From NCBI RefSeq assembly GCF_009915685.1, contig NZ_JAABLP010000001.1: 64,000 bases of DNA. One strand, given 5' to 3'. The notes under the pieces were generated by a model. It made no database searches, was not told the DNA's origin, and saw nothing but the letters and a program-made list of their open reading frames with translations. The translations under genes and the position numbers were made by a program. Origin of the DNA: Pannonibacter tanglangensis (GTDB lineage Bacteria > Pseudomonadota > Alphaproteobacteria > Rhizobiales > Stappiaceae). How positions within the stretch are numbered: position 1 is the stretch's first letter; the number at the start of each line of letters is the position of its first letter. Shown in pieces: positions 8,473 to 18,193 of the stretch.

Positions 8473-10344
8473 CTATTCCGCAGCCACTTGGCCGTCGACG
8501 TCGCGCAACAGGGCCGGGTCTGCATCCGCATCAAGCTTCCAGACCTCGACGTCGCCACTGCGCCCGCGCAGGCGGTGCGAGCCGACGGGAGCGCAGACGC
8601 AGCCGGGCGGCAGGCGGGTGATGGTGGCGTCGGAAGCAAGGATCACGACCTCGTCGTCCGGCGCCACCTCGCGGCCGAGCGACTGCAGCCGCTCGCAGAC
8701 ATTCACCGCATCGCCGACGATGGTGTAGTTCCAGCGGTCCAGCGCGCCGACATTGCCGACGACGACAGAGCCCGAATGGAGGCCGATGCGCAGACGCATG
8801 GCAGGCCGCCCGGCGGCGATCTGCTGCTGGTTCCAGGTCTTCACGGCCTGGCTGATCCGCTGCGCCGTGCGGACGGCGGCGACCGCATGGTCGGCCCGCG
8901 CATCGGGGGCGCCCCAGAAGGCCAGCATGCCGTCGCCGATGAACTTGTCGACCGTGCCGCCCTCTCCCTCGACCGCCTCGACCAGCAGGCCGAAGTGCTC
9001 GTTGAGGAGTTCTGCCGTCTCCGCCGCCGTCAGGTGCTCCGATACGGCCGTGAAGCCGACGATGTCGCTGAAGAGCATGGTCAGTTCCGCCTCCCGTGCC
9101 TTGGCGGCGCGGTCGATGCCCAGGCGCATCAGCTTGCGGAACAGGGACCGGGGCACGTAGGTGTTCATGGCCTTGAGGCCGATCACCATGGCGTTGAAGG
9201 CGAGCGCCACCTGGTCCAGCTCCTTGACCCGGCTGCGCGGCAGCGGCGTCACCTCGTCCAGCGCCAGGCGTCCGACATGCTCCGACTGTTCGGCAATGTC
9301 ACGCAACGGGCGCGCGACGCGGCGGCCGAGCCAGATCGCCAGCAGCACGGCAACGATCATGGCGCCGAAGCCGACGACGGCCGACCCGGACAGGCGACGG
9401 ATCTCGCGCGAGACGGAGGTGCCGCGGAAGTACTGGCCGATGATCCAGGGCGTCTCGCTGTAGCCGGTGATCGGCACACGCATGAGGATGAAATCCTCGC
9501 CGTTGGCCTCGATGCCCAGCACCTCGATGCCGAGATCGGCTGCCTTCTGGAAGGTGGAGAAATGCTCCCCGGTCGGCACGCCGGCGAGCACGGGATCGCC
9601 AAAGCGGGCCACGGGCGCCGGCAGGGTCGCTTGCGGCGACCCGCCGGTCAGCAGCAGGTGCTGGTCCGAGTGGACGATCAGCTCGTCCTCGCCGTTGATG
9701 ATGAAGGTGGTGGAATCCGGTCCCTCGTCGAGGGCCCGCACCGCATCGCCAAGGCTGGACATGGACGTGGCCGCCGTCAGATAGGCGACCGGCTTGCCGT
9801 CCTGGACGATCGGCACCGTGACATTGGCGAAGACGCCGGAGGAATTGGTGACCAGCGGGCCCCAGACCGGTCGGGAACTGGGCATGACCTCGGGCAGCGC
9901 ATGCCTGACGCCACCGGGCACGTCGGAGGCCTTGCGGAACGGCCAGAGCTTGCCGTTCGGGGCCTTGTAGACGCCGTAGGTCTCGCCTTTCGGATCGGTG
10001 ATCAGGAGAACGGTGATGCGCGAGTTGGCCGCGAGTGCCGCCGACAGGTCCGCCAGCACGCCTTCCTTGTCGCTCAGGGTGATCTGGTCCTCGTCCAGGA
10101 GAACCTTGAGGGCGACGACCGCATCTTCCATCTGGTCGAGATAGCCGCGAACCTGCCGTTCCATGCTCTGGATGATGAGGATGGCCTTGTCGTTGAGCAG
10201 CGAGAACGTGTTCTGCACGTTCGCCTTGACCATCATGAACAGGACGAGCGAGACCGCCGCGCCGACCAGCAGGCCGAAGCCGAGACTGACCACCCGGGTC
10301 AGCGGTATCTGGCGTAGGCCCATGAAGCGCGGCCGTGCGGCCAT
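8473..10344 (-). CDS. Membrane adenylate/guanylate cyclase with Cache sensor and HAMP
   Basis: The 623-residue protein has a membrane segment at about 15-40, a periplasmic Cache-like sensor of about 270 residues, a second membrane segment (VVGFGAMIVAVLLAIWLG), a HAMP region and a class III cyclase domain. The metal-binding aspartates are visible in LFSDIVGFT and FIGDGMLAFWGAP, and the NYTIVGDAVNVCERLQ stretch matches the catalytic C-terminal half. It would make cAMP or cGMP in the cytoplasm in response to an extracytoplasmic ligand. I chose the ATG at 10344 (AGGAAGGA upstream); a GTG at 10392 adds 16 residues. It stands alone: the ABC operon lies downstream on the same strand with its own start region. 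Confidence 0.92.
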   Translation of the reverse strand: MAARPRFMGLRQIPLTRVVSLGFGLLVGAAVSLVLFMMVKANVQNTFSLLNDKAILIIQSMERQVRGYLDQMEDAVVALKVLLDEDQITLSDKEGVLADLSAALAANSRITVLLITDPKGETYGVYKAPNGKLWPFRKASDVPGGVRHALPEVMPSSRPVWGPLVTNSSGVFANVTVPIVQDGKPVAYLTAATSMSSLGDAVRALDEGPDSTTFIINGEDELIVHSDQHLLLTGGSPQATLPAPVARFGDPVLAGVPTGEHFSTFQKAADLGIEVLGIEANGEDFILMRVPITGYSETPWIIGQYFRGTSVSREIRRLSGSAVVGFGAMIVAVLLAIWLGRRVARPLRDIAEQSEHVGRLALDEVTPLPRSRVKELDQVALAFNAMVIGLKAMNTYVPRSLFRKLMRLGIDRAAKAREAELTMLFSDIVGFTAVSEHLTAAETAELLNEHFGLLVEAVEGEGGTVDKFIGDGMLAFWGAPDARADHAVAAVRTAQRISQAVKTWNQQQIAAGRPAMRLRIGLHSGSVVVGNVGALDRWNYTIVGDAVNVCERLQSLGREVAPDDEVVILASDATITRLPPGCVCAPVGSHRLRGRSGDVEVWKLDADADPALLRDVDGQVAAE

Positions 10345-10474
10345 CGGGATCGGTCCTTCCTGCAATCTGCCGGATCCGGCGGGCGGTCGCACGCCGCCGG
10401 AGCATCCCGCATTGGGTGCCCGGATTGCCCGTCAAGGCAAGCCCGAGCTTGTAACAGCATGTCGTTACGACAGT

Positions 10475-11641
10475 CTAACCTTCAAGCCCGGCGCGGATCT
10501 CGGCGCCATGCTCGTCAAGCCTCGGTGCCGCGCGCTCAAGCACGAGCGCAGCGTTGCGAAAGCGGATCGGCGTGCGCACGGAGGGAACCACGCCGTCGGC
10601 CGCGCCCGTCGCCGGCAGGTCCACCTTCAGGTTGCGGTGGCGGACCTGCGGGTCGGCGAAGACATCGGCGACCGAATTGATCGGGCCGGCGGGAACCCCG
10701 ACCGCCTCCAGACGCGCCAGCAGGTCATCACGGCCGATCCCCGACGTGCGCCCGGCCAGTTGCGCGACGAGGGCGTCCCGGTTGGCGACCCGGGCGCTGT
10801 TGGTCGCATAGGCCGGATCGCCCGCGAGCCCGGCGCAGTCCAGCACGCTGCACAGGCGCTGGAACTGGCCATCATTGCCGCAGGCGATGATGAGATGGCC
10901 GTCGGAGGCGGGAAAGACCTGATAGGGCACGATGTTGGGGTGGGCATTGCCCATCCGCCGCGGCGCCTTGCCGGAAATGAAGTAATTCTCCGCCTGATTG
11001 GCGAGGACGCCGACCTGCGCATCGAGCAGCGCCATGTCGATGTGCTCGCCCTCCCCGGTCATGTCGCGGCGGCGCAGCGCCGCGAGGATCCCGATGACGC
11101 TGTAGACCCCGGTGAAGAGATCAGCGACGGCAACGCCGACCTTCTGCGGCTCGCCATCGGCGGCGCCCGTCAGGTCCATGTAGCCGCCAAGCCCCTGGAT
11201 CATGAAGTCGTAGCCGGCCCGGTGGGCATAGGGACCGTCCTGGCCGAAGCCGGTGATCGAGCAGTAGATCAGCCTGGGGTTGACGGCGCGCAGGCTGTCA
11301 TAGTCAAGGCCGTACTTGGCCAGTCCCCCGACCTTGAAGTTCTCGATCAGGATGTCCGTCCCGGCGGCCAGCCGGCGCACCAGGGCCTGACCCTCGGCCG
11401 TGGTGAAATCGACGGCGATGGAGCGCTTGCCGCGGTTGCAGGCGTGGAAATAGGCGGCATCCGGCCGGTCCTCGTCCGCCGTCTCGACGAAGGGAGGCCC
11501 CCAGGTGCGGGTGTCGTCGCCCTGCGGGCTCTCGACCTTGATCACGTCGGCCCCGAGATCCGCCAGCGTCTGTCCGGCCCAGGGACCGGCGAGAATGCGG
11601 GCGAGTTCGAGAACCTTGATGCCTTCGAGAGGTGCGCGCAC
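10475..11641 (-). CDS. CaiB/BaiF family CoA-transferase
   Basis: A 388-residue class III CoA-transferase. The N-terminus (PLEGIKVLELARILAGPWAGQTLADLGADVIKVE) is the family signature, and the conserved aspartate that forms the CoA thioester intermediate should lie in the YMDLTGAADGEP region (family knowledge). Such enzymes move CoA between carboxylic acids such as formate/oxalate, carnitine/crotonobetaine or succinate/other acyl groups; the donor and acceptor cannot be told from sequence. The GTG at 11641 is supported by AAGGAG 6 bases upstream. The methyltransferase gene at 11841 is divergent, so the roughly 200 bases between them should hold both promoters. Confidence 0.92.
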   Translation of the reverse strand: MRAPLEGIKVLELARILAGPWAGQTLADLGADVIKVESPQGDDTRTWGPPFVETADEDRPDAAYFHACNRGKRSIAVDFTTAEGQALVRRLAAGTDILIENFKVGGLAKYGLDYDSLRAVNPRLIYCSITGFGQDGPYAHRAGYDFMIQGLGGYMDLTGAADGEPQKVGVAVADLFTGVYSVIGILAALRRRDMTGEGEHIDMALLDAQVGVLANQAENYFISGKAPRRMGNAHPNIVPYQVFPASDGHLIIACGNDGQFQRLCSVLDCAGLAGDPAYATNSARVANRDALVAQLAGRTSGIGRDDLLARLEAVGVPAGPINSVADVFADPQVRHRNLKVDLPATGAADGVVPSVRTPIRFRNAALVLERAAPRLDEHGAEIRAGLEG

Positions 11642-11840
11642 GGAAAGCTCCTTGGCAGGGCGGGAGGACTCAGACGCCGGCCCGTCCGGACCGACCCTGC
11701 TGCGATACCCGCAGCCGCCGGCCCTTGCAACGAAAAGGACGGGACCACGCCCCTTCGTTGCCGGTTGCGGATGCACAACCGATCCTGCTACGCCTGTGGC
11801 TGGCGCTGCCGACCCTGTCATTTTCCGGGATACCTGCACC

Positions 11841-12908
11841 ATGTTCAAGAAGCCGAGCCTGACAGACGACATCCGCGCCTTTGTCGAACGCACCGTCGAA
11901 ACCCTGTTCGATGGCCGCATCCGGCTGACGCGCGGGACGGGCCAGCCGAACATCAACCCGATGTGGGCGAAGACGAAGGACATCGAGTTCCTGCACTACA
12001 ACATCAAGACCATGGGATATCAGCTCGCCCGCAAGCTCGCCTCGGAGCTGCCGGTGCGCACGGGGCTCAGCCCCACCCATGTCGGGCTGGACAGCAAGGC
12101 CTCGACACAGGCGGACCTGGAGACCGACTGGGCCGCCTACTGGGCCGGACGCCTGCGCATCCCGATCTTCTACCATCGCAAGCTGTGGGAGTTCGTCTAT
12201 GTCCTGCAGGCCCTGCACGAGCATGGCATGATCGCACCGGGCAGACGCGGCCTCGGCTTCGGCTGCGGCGAGGAGCCCATCCCCTCGCTTCTGGCCAGCG
12301 AGGGCGTCGACGTGCTGGTCACCGACCTGCCGCCGGACAACGAGGCCGCGAAGGTCTGGTCGAAGACGCATGAATACGCCGCCACGATCGAGAAGGCCTA
12401 TCGGCCCGAGCTGGTGTCGCGGGAGGCCTTCGAGCGGCACATCAGCCTGCGCTTTGTCGACATGAACGCGATCCCCGACGACCTGTCGGACTTCGACTTC
12501 ACCTGGTCGATCTGCGCCCTCGAGCATCTGGGCAGCCTGAAGCATGGCCTCGACTTCATCGAGACGGCGCTGCGCCCGCTGAAGCCGGGCGGTCTGGCCG
12601 TGCACACGACCGAGTTCAACTTCATGAACGACCAGGAGACCCTCGACAACTGGGTGACCGTGCTCTACCAGCGCCGGCACTTCGAGGACCTGGCTGCCCG
12701 CCTGACGGCACAGGGGCACAAGGTGCGGCCGCTCAACTTCGACATCGGCAAGGCACCGATGGACCAATTCATCGACATCCCGCCTTATGTCAATGACTGG
12801 CCGGCCATCCTGACCCAATGCTGGACCGATGGCGCCCCGCACATGAAGCTGTCGATCGACGGTTTCGCATCCACCTGTTTCGGTCTGATCATCGAAAAGG
12901 CGGCGTGA
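11841..12908 (+). CDS. Class I SAM-dependent methyltransferase, unknown substrate
   Basis: The 355-residue protein has a Rossmann-type SAM site (GRRGLGFGCGEEPIPSLLASEG, then VLVTDLPPDNEAA) and a late motif with PLKPGGLAVHTTEFNF. The N-terminal 130 residues, with YHRKLWEFVYVLQAL just before motif I, resemble methyltransferases found with surface-sugar genes in alphaproteobacteria. No such genes are next to it here. The start at 11841 has only a weak ribosome site, but the protein-like sequence begins there (FKKPSLTDDIRAFVERT). pepN follows 55 bases downstream on the same strand, so the two may share a transcript. Confidence 0.85.
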   Translation: MFKKPSLTDDIRAFVERTVETLFDGRIRLTRGTGQPNINPMWAKTKDIEFLHYNIKTMGYQLARKLASELPVRTGLSPTHVGLDSKASTQADLETDWAAYWAGRLRIPIFYHRKLWEFVYVLQALHEHGMIAPGRRGLGFGCGEEPIPSLLASEGVDVLVTDLPPDNEAAKVWSKTHEYAATIEKAYRPELVSREAFERHISLRFVDMNAIPDDLSDFDFTWSICALEHLGSLKHGLDFIETALRPLKPGGLAVHTTEFNFMNDQETLDNWVTVLYQRRHFEDLAARLTAQGHKVRPLNFDIGKAPMDQFIDIPPYVNDWPAILTQCWTDGAPHMKLSIDGFASTCFGLIIEKAA

Positions 12909-12963
12909 CGGGGACGAGGCCACCCGCTACACCGCTGACCGACGATCCCTGCAGGAGTACCCC

Positions 12964-15606
12964 ATGTCGACCACCGACCAGACCGTTGTCCGCCTCGATG
13001 ACTACCGGCCGCCGGCCTATCTCATCGACAGGGTGGATCTGGATGTGCGCCTGCATCCCTCGGCAACGCGGGTCACCGCCGTGCTTGCGATCCGTCCGGC
13101 GGAGGGAACCCCTGCCGGCACGCCCCTGGTGCTTGATGGCGATGGCCTGCGGCTCGAGCACCTGCTGCTTGACGGGCGGTCGCCGGAACCCGAGGCCTAC
13201 GCGGCAAGCCCGGTCGCGCTCACGCTCCATCGTCCGCCGGCCCAGCCCTTCCGCCTCGAGATCGAGACCGTGATCAATCCGGAGGCAAACTCTGCACTGA
13301 TGGGGCTCTACCGGTCGTCGGGGACCTATTGCACCCAGTGCGAAGCGGAGGGCTTCCGCCGGATCACCTACTTCCTCGACCGGCCGGATGTGCTTGCGGT
13401 CTATACCACCCGCATCGAAGCCGACCGGACGGAGGCGCCGGTCCTGCTCGGCAACGGCAATCCCGTCGAGGCGGGGCCGATCGCCGGGACGGAGCGGCAC
13501 TATGCGATCTGGCATGATCCGCACCCCAAGCCGGCCTATCTGTTCGCGCTGGTGGCCGGCCGCCTTGCGAGCGTGCATGACACCTTCACGACCCGCTCGG
13601 GCCGCCTGGTGCGTCTCGCCATCCATGTGGAGCCGGGCAAGGAGGACATGTGCGGCTGGGCGATGGACTCGCTGAAGCGGTCCATGGCCTGGGACGAGCA
13701 CGTGTTTGGCCTCGAATATGACCTGGACGTGTTCAACATCGTCGCCGTGTCCGACTTCAACATGGGCGCGATGGAGAACAAGGGCCTCAACATCTTCAAC
13801 GACAAGTACGTGCTGGCCGACCCCGAGACGGCCACCGACCAGGATTACGGCCATGTGGAGGCCGTGATCGCGCACGAGTACTTCCACAACTGGACCGGAA
13901 ACCGCATCACCTGCCGTGACTGGTTCCAGCTCTGCCTCAAGGAAGGGCTGACGGTCTTCCGTGACCAGGAGTTCAGCTCCGACATGCGCTCGCGCCCCGT
14001 GAAGCGGATTGCGGATGTGCGGATGCTGAAATCGCACCAGTTCCCCGAGGATGCGGGGCCGCTGGCCCATCCGGTCCGCCCGCGCGCCTACCGGGAGATC
14101 AACAACTTCTACACGGCGACCGTCTACGAGAAGGGGGCGGAGGTCGTGCGGATGCTGAAGACGCTGCTGGGTGCGGAGGACTTTGCCGCAGGCATGGCGC
14201 TCTACATCCGCAGGCATGACGGGGATGCGGCAACCATCGAGCAGTTTCTTGCCTGTTTCGCCGAGGCAGGCGGGCGAGACCTTGAGCAGTTCGCGCTGTG
14301 GTACGAGCAGGCCGGCACGCCGCGGCTGGAGGTCACCAGCGCCCATGATCCCGACACGGCAACGCTGAGCCTGACGCTGACCCAGTCGCTCGGTCCGACG
14401 CCCGGACAGGCCAGCAAGCTGCCGATGCTGATCCCCGTGCGGCTCGGCCTGATCGGCCCGGAGGGCGCGGACATCGGGCTCAGGCCGCGCGAGCGTGACC
14501 GGGTGCAGGGGGACGTTCTCCTGCTCTCGGAGCGCAGCCAGACCTTCACCTTCGACGGCGTGACCGAGCGCCCGGTCGTGTCGCTGCTGCGCGGCTTCTC
14601 GGCTCCGGTCACCGTCAACGCCACGCCAAGCCCTGCCGATCTCCTGTTCCTGCTGCAGCACGACAGCGATCCCTTCAACCGCTGGCAGGCCGCCCAGGAT
14701 CTGGCAACACGCGAGCTGATGCGGCTCTACGCGGCCCGGCGCAAGGGGGACGTGCTCGCGGTCGATGCGGCTCTCGTTTCGGCACTCGGTGATGTCCTCA
14801 CGGACGAGGACCTGGATCCTGCCTTCCGCGCGCAGGTGCTGCACCTGCCCGGAGAGGCCGACCTGGCGCGGGACATTGGCCGGGATGTCGACCCGGACGC
14901 GATCCTGTCGGCCCGCACGCAGCTGCGTCACGCGATCGGGCGCGCCCATGGCCAGACATTTGCAAGCCTGGCCGACCGCCTCGGCCGGCGCCCCTTCGCG
15001 CCGGATGCCGCAGACGCGGGAGAGCGGACCCTGAAGGGGCTCTGCCTCGCTTACCTCGCTGTCTCGGATCAGGACACCCGGGCCGACATCATCGCCCGGC
15101 ATGCGCGCGAGGCGGACAACATGACCGACAGGATTGCCGCCCTGTCCGCTCTGGTTCACGAAGACCTCGCGGGGGCGGACACGGCCCTTGCCGCCTTTGA
15201 ACGGCGGCATGCCGGCCATCCGCTCGCCATGGACAAGTGGTTCACGGTCCAGGCGACAAGCCCGCATGCCGGCACGCTGACGATCGTGGACGCCCTCACC
15301 CGGCACCCGGCCTTCGACTGGACCAACCCGAACCGCGTCCGGGCCCTCGTGGGGGCATTCACCACCGGCAACCAGTCGCAGTTCACCCGACCGGATGGTG
15401 CCGGTTTCGTCTATCTCGGAGACGTGGTCGAACGGCTGGACCAGCGCAACCCCCAGCTCGCCGCCCGGCTCGTTTCCGCCTTCCGGTCCTGGCAGGCGCT
15501 CGAGCCGAAACGGGCGGCACTGGCCGAAGGCGTGCTGTCGAAGCTCGCGGGACGTGCAACCCTCTCGAAGGACACGCGCGACATCGTCGAGCGCTGTCTG
15601 GCATAA
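12964..15606 (+). CDS. pepN: Aminopeptidase N
   Basis: An 880-residue M1 family zinc aminopeptidase of the usual bacterial length (E. coli PepN has 870 residues). The GAMEN exopeptidase motif lies near residue 268 and the zinc site HEYFHNW has H304, E305 and H308, with E327 as third ligand 18 residues further on (CLKEGLTVF). A C-terminal helical domain of about 330 residues completes the fold. It trims N-terminal residues from peptides in the cytoplasm. AGGAG six bases before the ATG supports the start. An AT-rich region with an 11-bp inverted repeat follows the stop. Confidence 0.97.
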   Translation: MSTTDQTVVRLDDYRPPAYLIDRVDLDVRLHPSATRVTAVLAIRPAEGTPAGTPLVLDGDGLRLEHLLLDGRSPEPEAYAASPVALTLHRPPAQPFRLEIETVINPEANSALMGLYRSSGTYCTQCEAEGFRRITYFLDRPDVLAVYTTRIEADRTEAPVLLGNGNPVEAGPIAGTERHYAIWHDPHPKPAYLFALVAGRLASVHDTFTTRSGRLVRLAIHVEPGKEDMCGWAMDSLKRSMAWDEHVFGLEYDLDVFNIVAVSDFNMGAMENKGLNIFNDKYVLADPETATDQDYGHVEAVIAHEYFHNWTGNRITCRDWFQLCLKEGLTVFRDQEFSSDMRSRPVKRIADVRMLKSHQFPEDAGPLAHPVRPRAYREINNFYTATVYEKGAEVVRMLKTLLGAEDFAAGMALYIRRHDGDAATIEQFLACFAEAGGRDLEQFALWYEQAGTPRLEVTSAHDPDTATLSLTLTQSLGPTPGQASKLPMLIPVRLGLIGPEGADIGLRPRERDRVQGDVLLLSERSQTFTFDGVTERPVVSLLRGFSAPVTVNATPSPADLLFLLQHDSDPFNRWQAAQDLATRELMRLYAARRKGDVLAVDAALVSALGDVLTDEDLDPAFRAQVLHLPGEADLARDIGRDVDPDAILSARTQLRHAIGRAHGQTFASLADRLGRRPFAPDAADAGERTLKGLCLAYLAVSDQDTRADIIARHAREADNMTDRIAALSALVHEDLAGADTALAAFERRHAGHPLAMDKWFTVQATSPHAGTLTIVDALTRHPAFDWTNPNRVRALVGAFTTGNQSQFTRPDGAGFVYLGDVVERLDQRNPQLAARLVSAFRSWQALEPKRAALAEGVLSKLAGRATLSKDTRDIVERCLA

Positions 15607-15633
15607 GACTCGCAAATCAGACACTTAGCGAAA

Positions 15634-15673
15634 GGTTAACGCGGCAGCGCAAAACAGCGCACCCGCGTTAACC
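15634..15673 (+). terminator. 11-bp perfect inverted repeat after pepN, containing GTTAAC
   Basis: GGTTAACGCGG at 15634-15644 and its exact complement CCGCGTTAACC at 15663-15673 enclose 18 bases, followed by AAAAATTTT. It can act as a terminator for pepN. Each arm also holds GTTAAC, similar to a CtrA half site (TTAAC), so it may instead be a regulatory site for the kinase gene starting 80 bases later. The sequence alone cannot decide between these. Confidence 0.55.
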
Positions 15674-15684
15674 AAAAATTTTCG

Positions 15685-15720
15685 CCCGACCTCTGGACAA
15701 AACCCGACCTCTGGATTCAA
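15685..15720 (+). repeat. Two tandem copies of an 18-base unit
   Basis: CCCGACCTCTGGA occurs at 15685-15697 and again at 15703-15715, giving two 18-base units that differ only in their last few bases. It lies between the inverted repeat and the start of the PleC-like kinase, in the presumed promoter region, and could be a tandem protein-binding site or simple slippage. Confidence 0.6.
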
Positions 15721-15733
15721 ATGACCTTGATTC
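15714..15733 (+). promoter_or_regulatory. Paired GANTC (CcrM-type) methylation sites upstream of the kinase
   Basis: GATTC occurs at 15714-15718 and 15729-15733, and GACTC at 15607-15611, giving three GANTC sites in a 149-base intergenic region. In alphaproteobacteria the methylation state of GANTC at promoters tunes cell-cycle genes through CcrM and GcrA. Regulation here is inferred. Confidence 0.45.
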
Positions 15734-15755
15734 GGCCGTAACTGCTTCCCGGATC

Positions 15756-18125
15756 ATGGATTTTCAGACAATCGGGACATTGCCGATGGCGCGGGCATTT
15801 GCCGGCAGCGCGTCCATGCGACGCCTTGCCCAGATCACAGCGGGGAAGAAGGCCGGCACCCTCACGGGCCACATCCGCCTGCTCGCGCAGCCGACCTACC
15901 AGCGCCTCCTGCGGACCGAACCGCTGTTCCGCCGGCTCATCCCGGTCCTGTGCCTGGTGTTCATCGCAAGCATTGCCGTCTATCGCGTGCTCGAGCTGTC
16001 CTATGACTATCAGGACGTCGAACTGCAGGCGCGCGACGAGATCGCACTGATCGCCTCGGTCCTGTCGGCACGCATCGGATCGGAAGAGAGCGAGCTGCCT
16101 GATGTCGGTTACCGGTCGGCGCTGCAGCGCGTGCTGGCCGACGCCCTGCCGGCCGGCGCCACCAGCGAAGGCCGCGTCATCCTTGTCACCGACCCGTCCG
16201 GGCTGATCGTTGCCAGCGCGCCGCTGCAGGCCGAATACGAGGGCCAGATCATCGGCGACATCTTCGGCCCGGCCCAGCCGCTCACCGTCTTTGGCGCGAG
16301 AGCCGGCGTGCTGACCATCAACAAGGACAGCGGCAGCCCTGCCCTCGCCACGGTGCATCATCTCAACGGCCGCCTCGGCATGGTCGCCGTGATGCAGCCG
16401 GAGAAGGACATTTTTGCAGAGTGGCGCGGCGATGTTTCCGCCAACGTGACCCTGTTCGTCGGCACGGCAACGGTGCTGCTCGTCCTCGTCTACGGCTTCT
16501 TCTCGCAGGCCACCCGCGCCGAACAGGCCGACGAGATCTATGCGGCCACCCGCGGACGCATCGACACCGCCCTGACCCACGGCCGTTGTGGCCTGTTCGA
16601 CTGGGATCTGGCGCGTGGCCGCGTGTTCTGGTCCGCTTCGCTCTATGACCTGCTTGGCCGCGAACCCAAGGACGACATCCTCGGCTTTGCCGAGATTTCC
16701 GAGCTGACACACCCCGACGACATCGACCTCTACGCGCTCGCGGAAAGCCTGCTGAGTTCGGGGGACACGACGGTGGACCGGATGTTCCGGATGCGTCACG
16801 CCAACGGGTCGTGGGTATGGCTGCGGGCGCGCGGCGAAGTCCAGATCGAGCCGGGTCGCGGCGAGCCGCATCTGATCGGCATCTGCATCGACGTGACCGA
16901 ACAGCACGAGCTGGCCGAGCAGAGCCGCACGGCGGACCTGCGCCTGCGGGACGCGATCGAGACGATTTCCGAAGCGTTCGTGCTGTGGAACGCCGACAAC
17001 GAGCTGGTCATCTGCAACTCCAACTACCAGTCCCTGCACAACCTGCCGGAGACCGCTGTCCGTCCGGGAACGCCCTATGCCAAGGTGATGGCAGCGGCCC
17101 GGAACTCGCACATCACCACGATCCCCGCCCGGGGACCTGCCCCCGTCGCCGGCAGCAATGCCAGCTACGAGGCACAGCTCGATGACGGACGCTGGCTGCA
17201 GATCTCGGAGCGGCGGACCAAGGATGGCGGCTTCGTGTCCGTCGGCACGGACATCACGGCGCTGAAGCGTCAGGAAGAGCGTCTCATGGAAAGCGAGCGC
17301 CGTCTCATCGCCACGATCTCGGACCTGCGCAAGTCACGCCAGACGCTCGAGATGCAGGCGCAGCAGCTCGTCGAGCTGGCCGAGAAATACGCCCAGGAAA
17401 AGACCAACGCGGAGAACGCCAACCGCGCCAAGTCCGAGTTCCTCGCCAATATCTCGCATGAGCTGCGCACGCCGCTCAACGCGATCATCGGCTTCTCCGA
17501 CATCATGGACAAGGGCATGTTCGGGCCGATCGGCTCCAGCCGCTATGCCGAATACTGCCGCGACATCCACGAAAGCGGCACCTACCTGCTCAATGTCATC
17601 AACGACATCCTCGACATGTCCAAGATCGAGGCCGGACGGATGGACATGAGCGTCACGCCGCTCGACGCCGCAACGGTCGCCGACGAAGCCATCCGCATCA
17701 TCCGGGCACCGGCCCAGGAAAAGATGATCGAGGTGACCTGCGACGTCCCGGAAGGGCTGGTGATTGCCGCCGACCGCCGGGCCTTCAAGCAGGTGCTTCT
17801 GAACCTGCTGTCCAATGGCGTGAAGTTCACGCCGGAGAGCGGTCAGGTGCGGCTGACGGCCAGCCTGCGCGGCGGAATGGCCCGCTTCGAGGTGGTCGAC
17901 AGCGGCATCGGCATCCGCAAGGTCGACATCGAGCGGCTCGCCCAGCCCTTCGTGCAGGTGGAGAACCAGTTCACCAAGACGCACAAGGGCTCGGGCCTCG
18001 GCCTGGCCATCGCCCGCTCCCTCGTCGAGCTGCAGGGCGGCGCGCTGGCGATCAGTTCCGTGCCGGGCCAGGGCACGACGGTTGCCTTCACCCTGCCGCT
18101 TGCCCAGGAAGCCCACGCCGCCTGA
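15756..18125 (+). CDS. pleC: Membrane PAS-domain sensor histidine kinase, PleC-like
   Basis: This 789-residue protein has a membrane segment at about 60-78, a periplasmic region of about 150 residues, a second segment near 228-248, two PAS domains (one with SEAFVLWNADNELVICN, typical of the PleC/DivJ/PdhS group), a short coiled coil and a kinase core. H568 in SHELRTPLNAIIGFS is the phosphorylated histidine; the ATPase N box is LLNLLSNGVKFTP and the G box SGLGLAIARSLV. The dimerisation helix (YCRDIHESGTYLLNVINDILDMSKIEAG) matches kinases that act on DivK and PleD. Identification as PleC rests on this motif pattern and the position beside glnE. A second ATG at 15786 is possible. It converges with glnE. 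Confidence 0.78.
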   Translation: MDFQTIGTLPMARAFAGSASMRRLAQITAGKKAGTLTGHIRLLAQPTYQRLLRTEPLFRRLIPVLCLVFIASIAVYRVLELSYDYQDVELQARDEIALIASVLSARIGSEESELPDVGYRSALQRVLADALPAGATSEGRVILVTDPSGLIVASAPLQAEYEGQIIGDIFGPAQPLTVFGARAGVLTINKDSGSPALATVHHLNGRLGMVAVMQPEKDIFAEWRGDVSANVTLFVGTATVLLVLVYGFFSQATRAEQADEIYAATRGRIDTALTHGRCGLFDWDLARGRVFWSASLYDLLGREPKDDILGFAEISELTHPDDIDLYALAESLLSSGDTTVDRMFRMRHANGSWVWLRARGEVQIEPGRGEPHLIGICIDVTEQHELAEQSRTADLRLRDAIETISEAFVLWNADNELVICNSNYQSLHNLPETAVRPGTPYAKVMAAARNSHITTIPARGPAPVAGSNASYEAQLDDGRWLQISERRTKDGGFVSVGTDITALKRQEERLMESERRLIATISDLRKSRQTLEMQAQQLVELAEKYAQEKTNAENANRAKSEFLANISHELRTPLNAIIGFSDIMDKGMFGPIGSSRYAEYCRDIHESGTYLLNVINDILDMSKIEAGRMDMSVTPLDAATVADEAIRIIRAPAQEKMIEVTCDVPEGLVIAADRRAFKQVLLNLLSNGVKFTPESGQVRLTASLRGGMARFEVVDSGIGIRKVDIERLAQPFVQVENQFTKTHKGSGLGLAIARSLVELQGGALAISSVPGQGTTVAFTLPLAQEAHAA

Positions 18126-18193
18126 TTTCGAACAGTCGGGCCCCGGCGCGGCGCGGGTCCGTCAACCTTCAGCTCGGCTTCGCCTCAGCTCTG

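Noticed and set aside
4482..10317. Long open frames on the plus strand opposite the ABC operon and the cyclase gene
   Set aside because: They are antisense shadows of high-GC coding DNA, rich in Arg/Gly/Ala/His/Gln, with no domain pattern or ribosome sites, while the minus strand encodes clear proteins.
12889..15624. A 911-codon open frame on the minus strand opposite pepN
   Set aside because: It mirrors pepN, has antisense-type composition and no recognisable domain.
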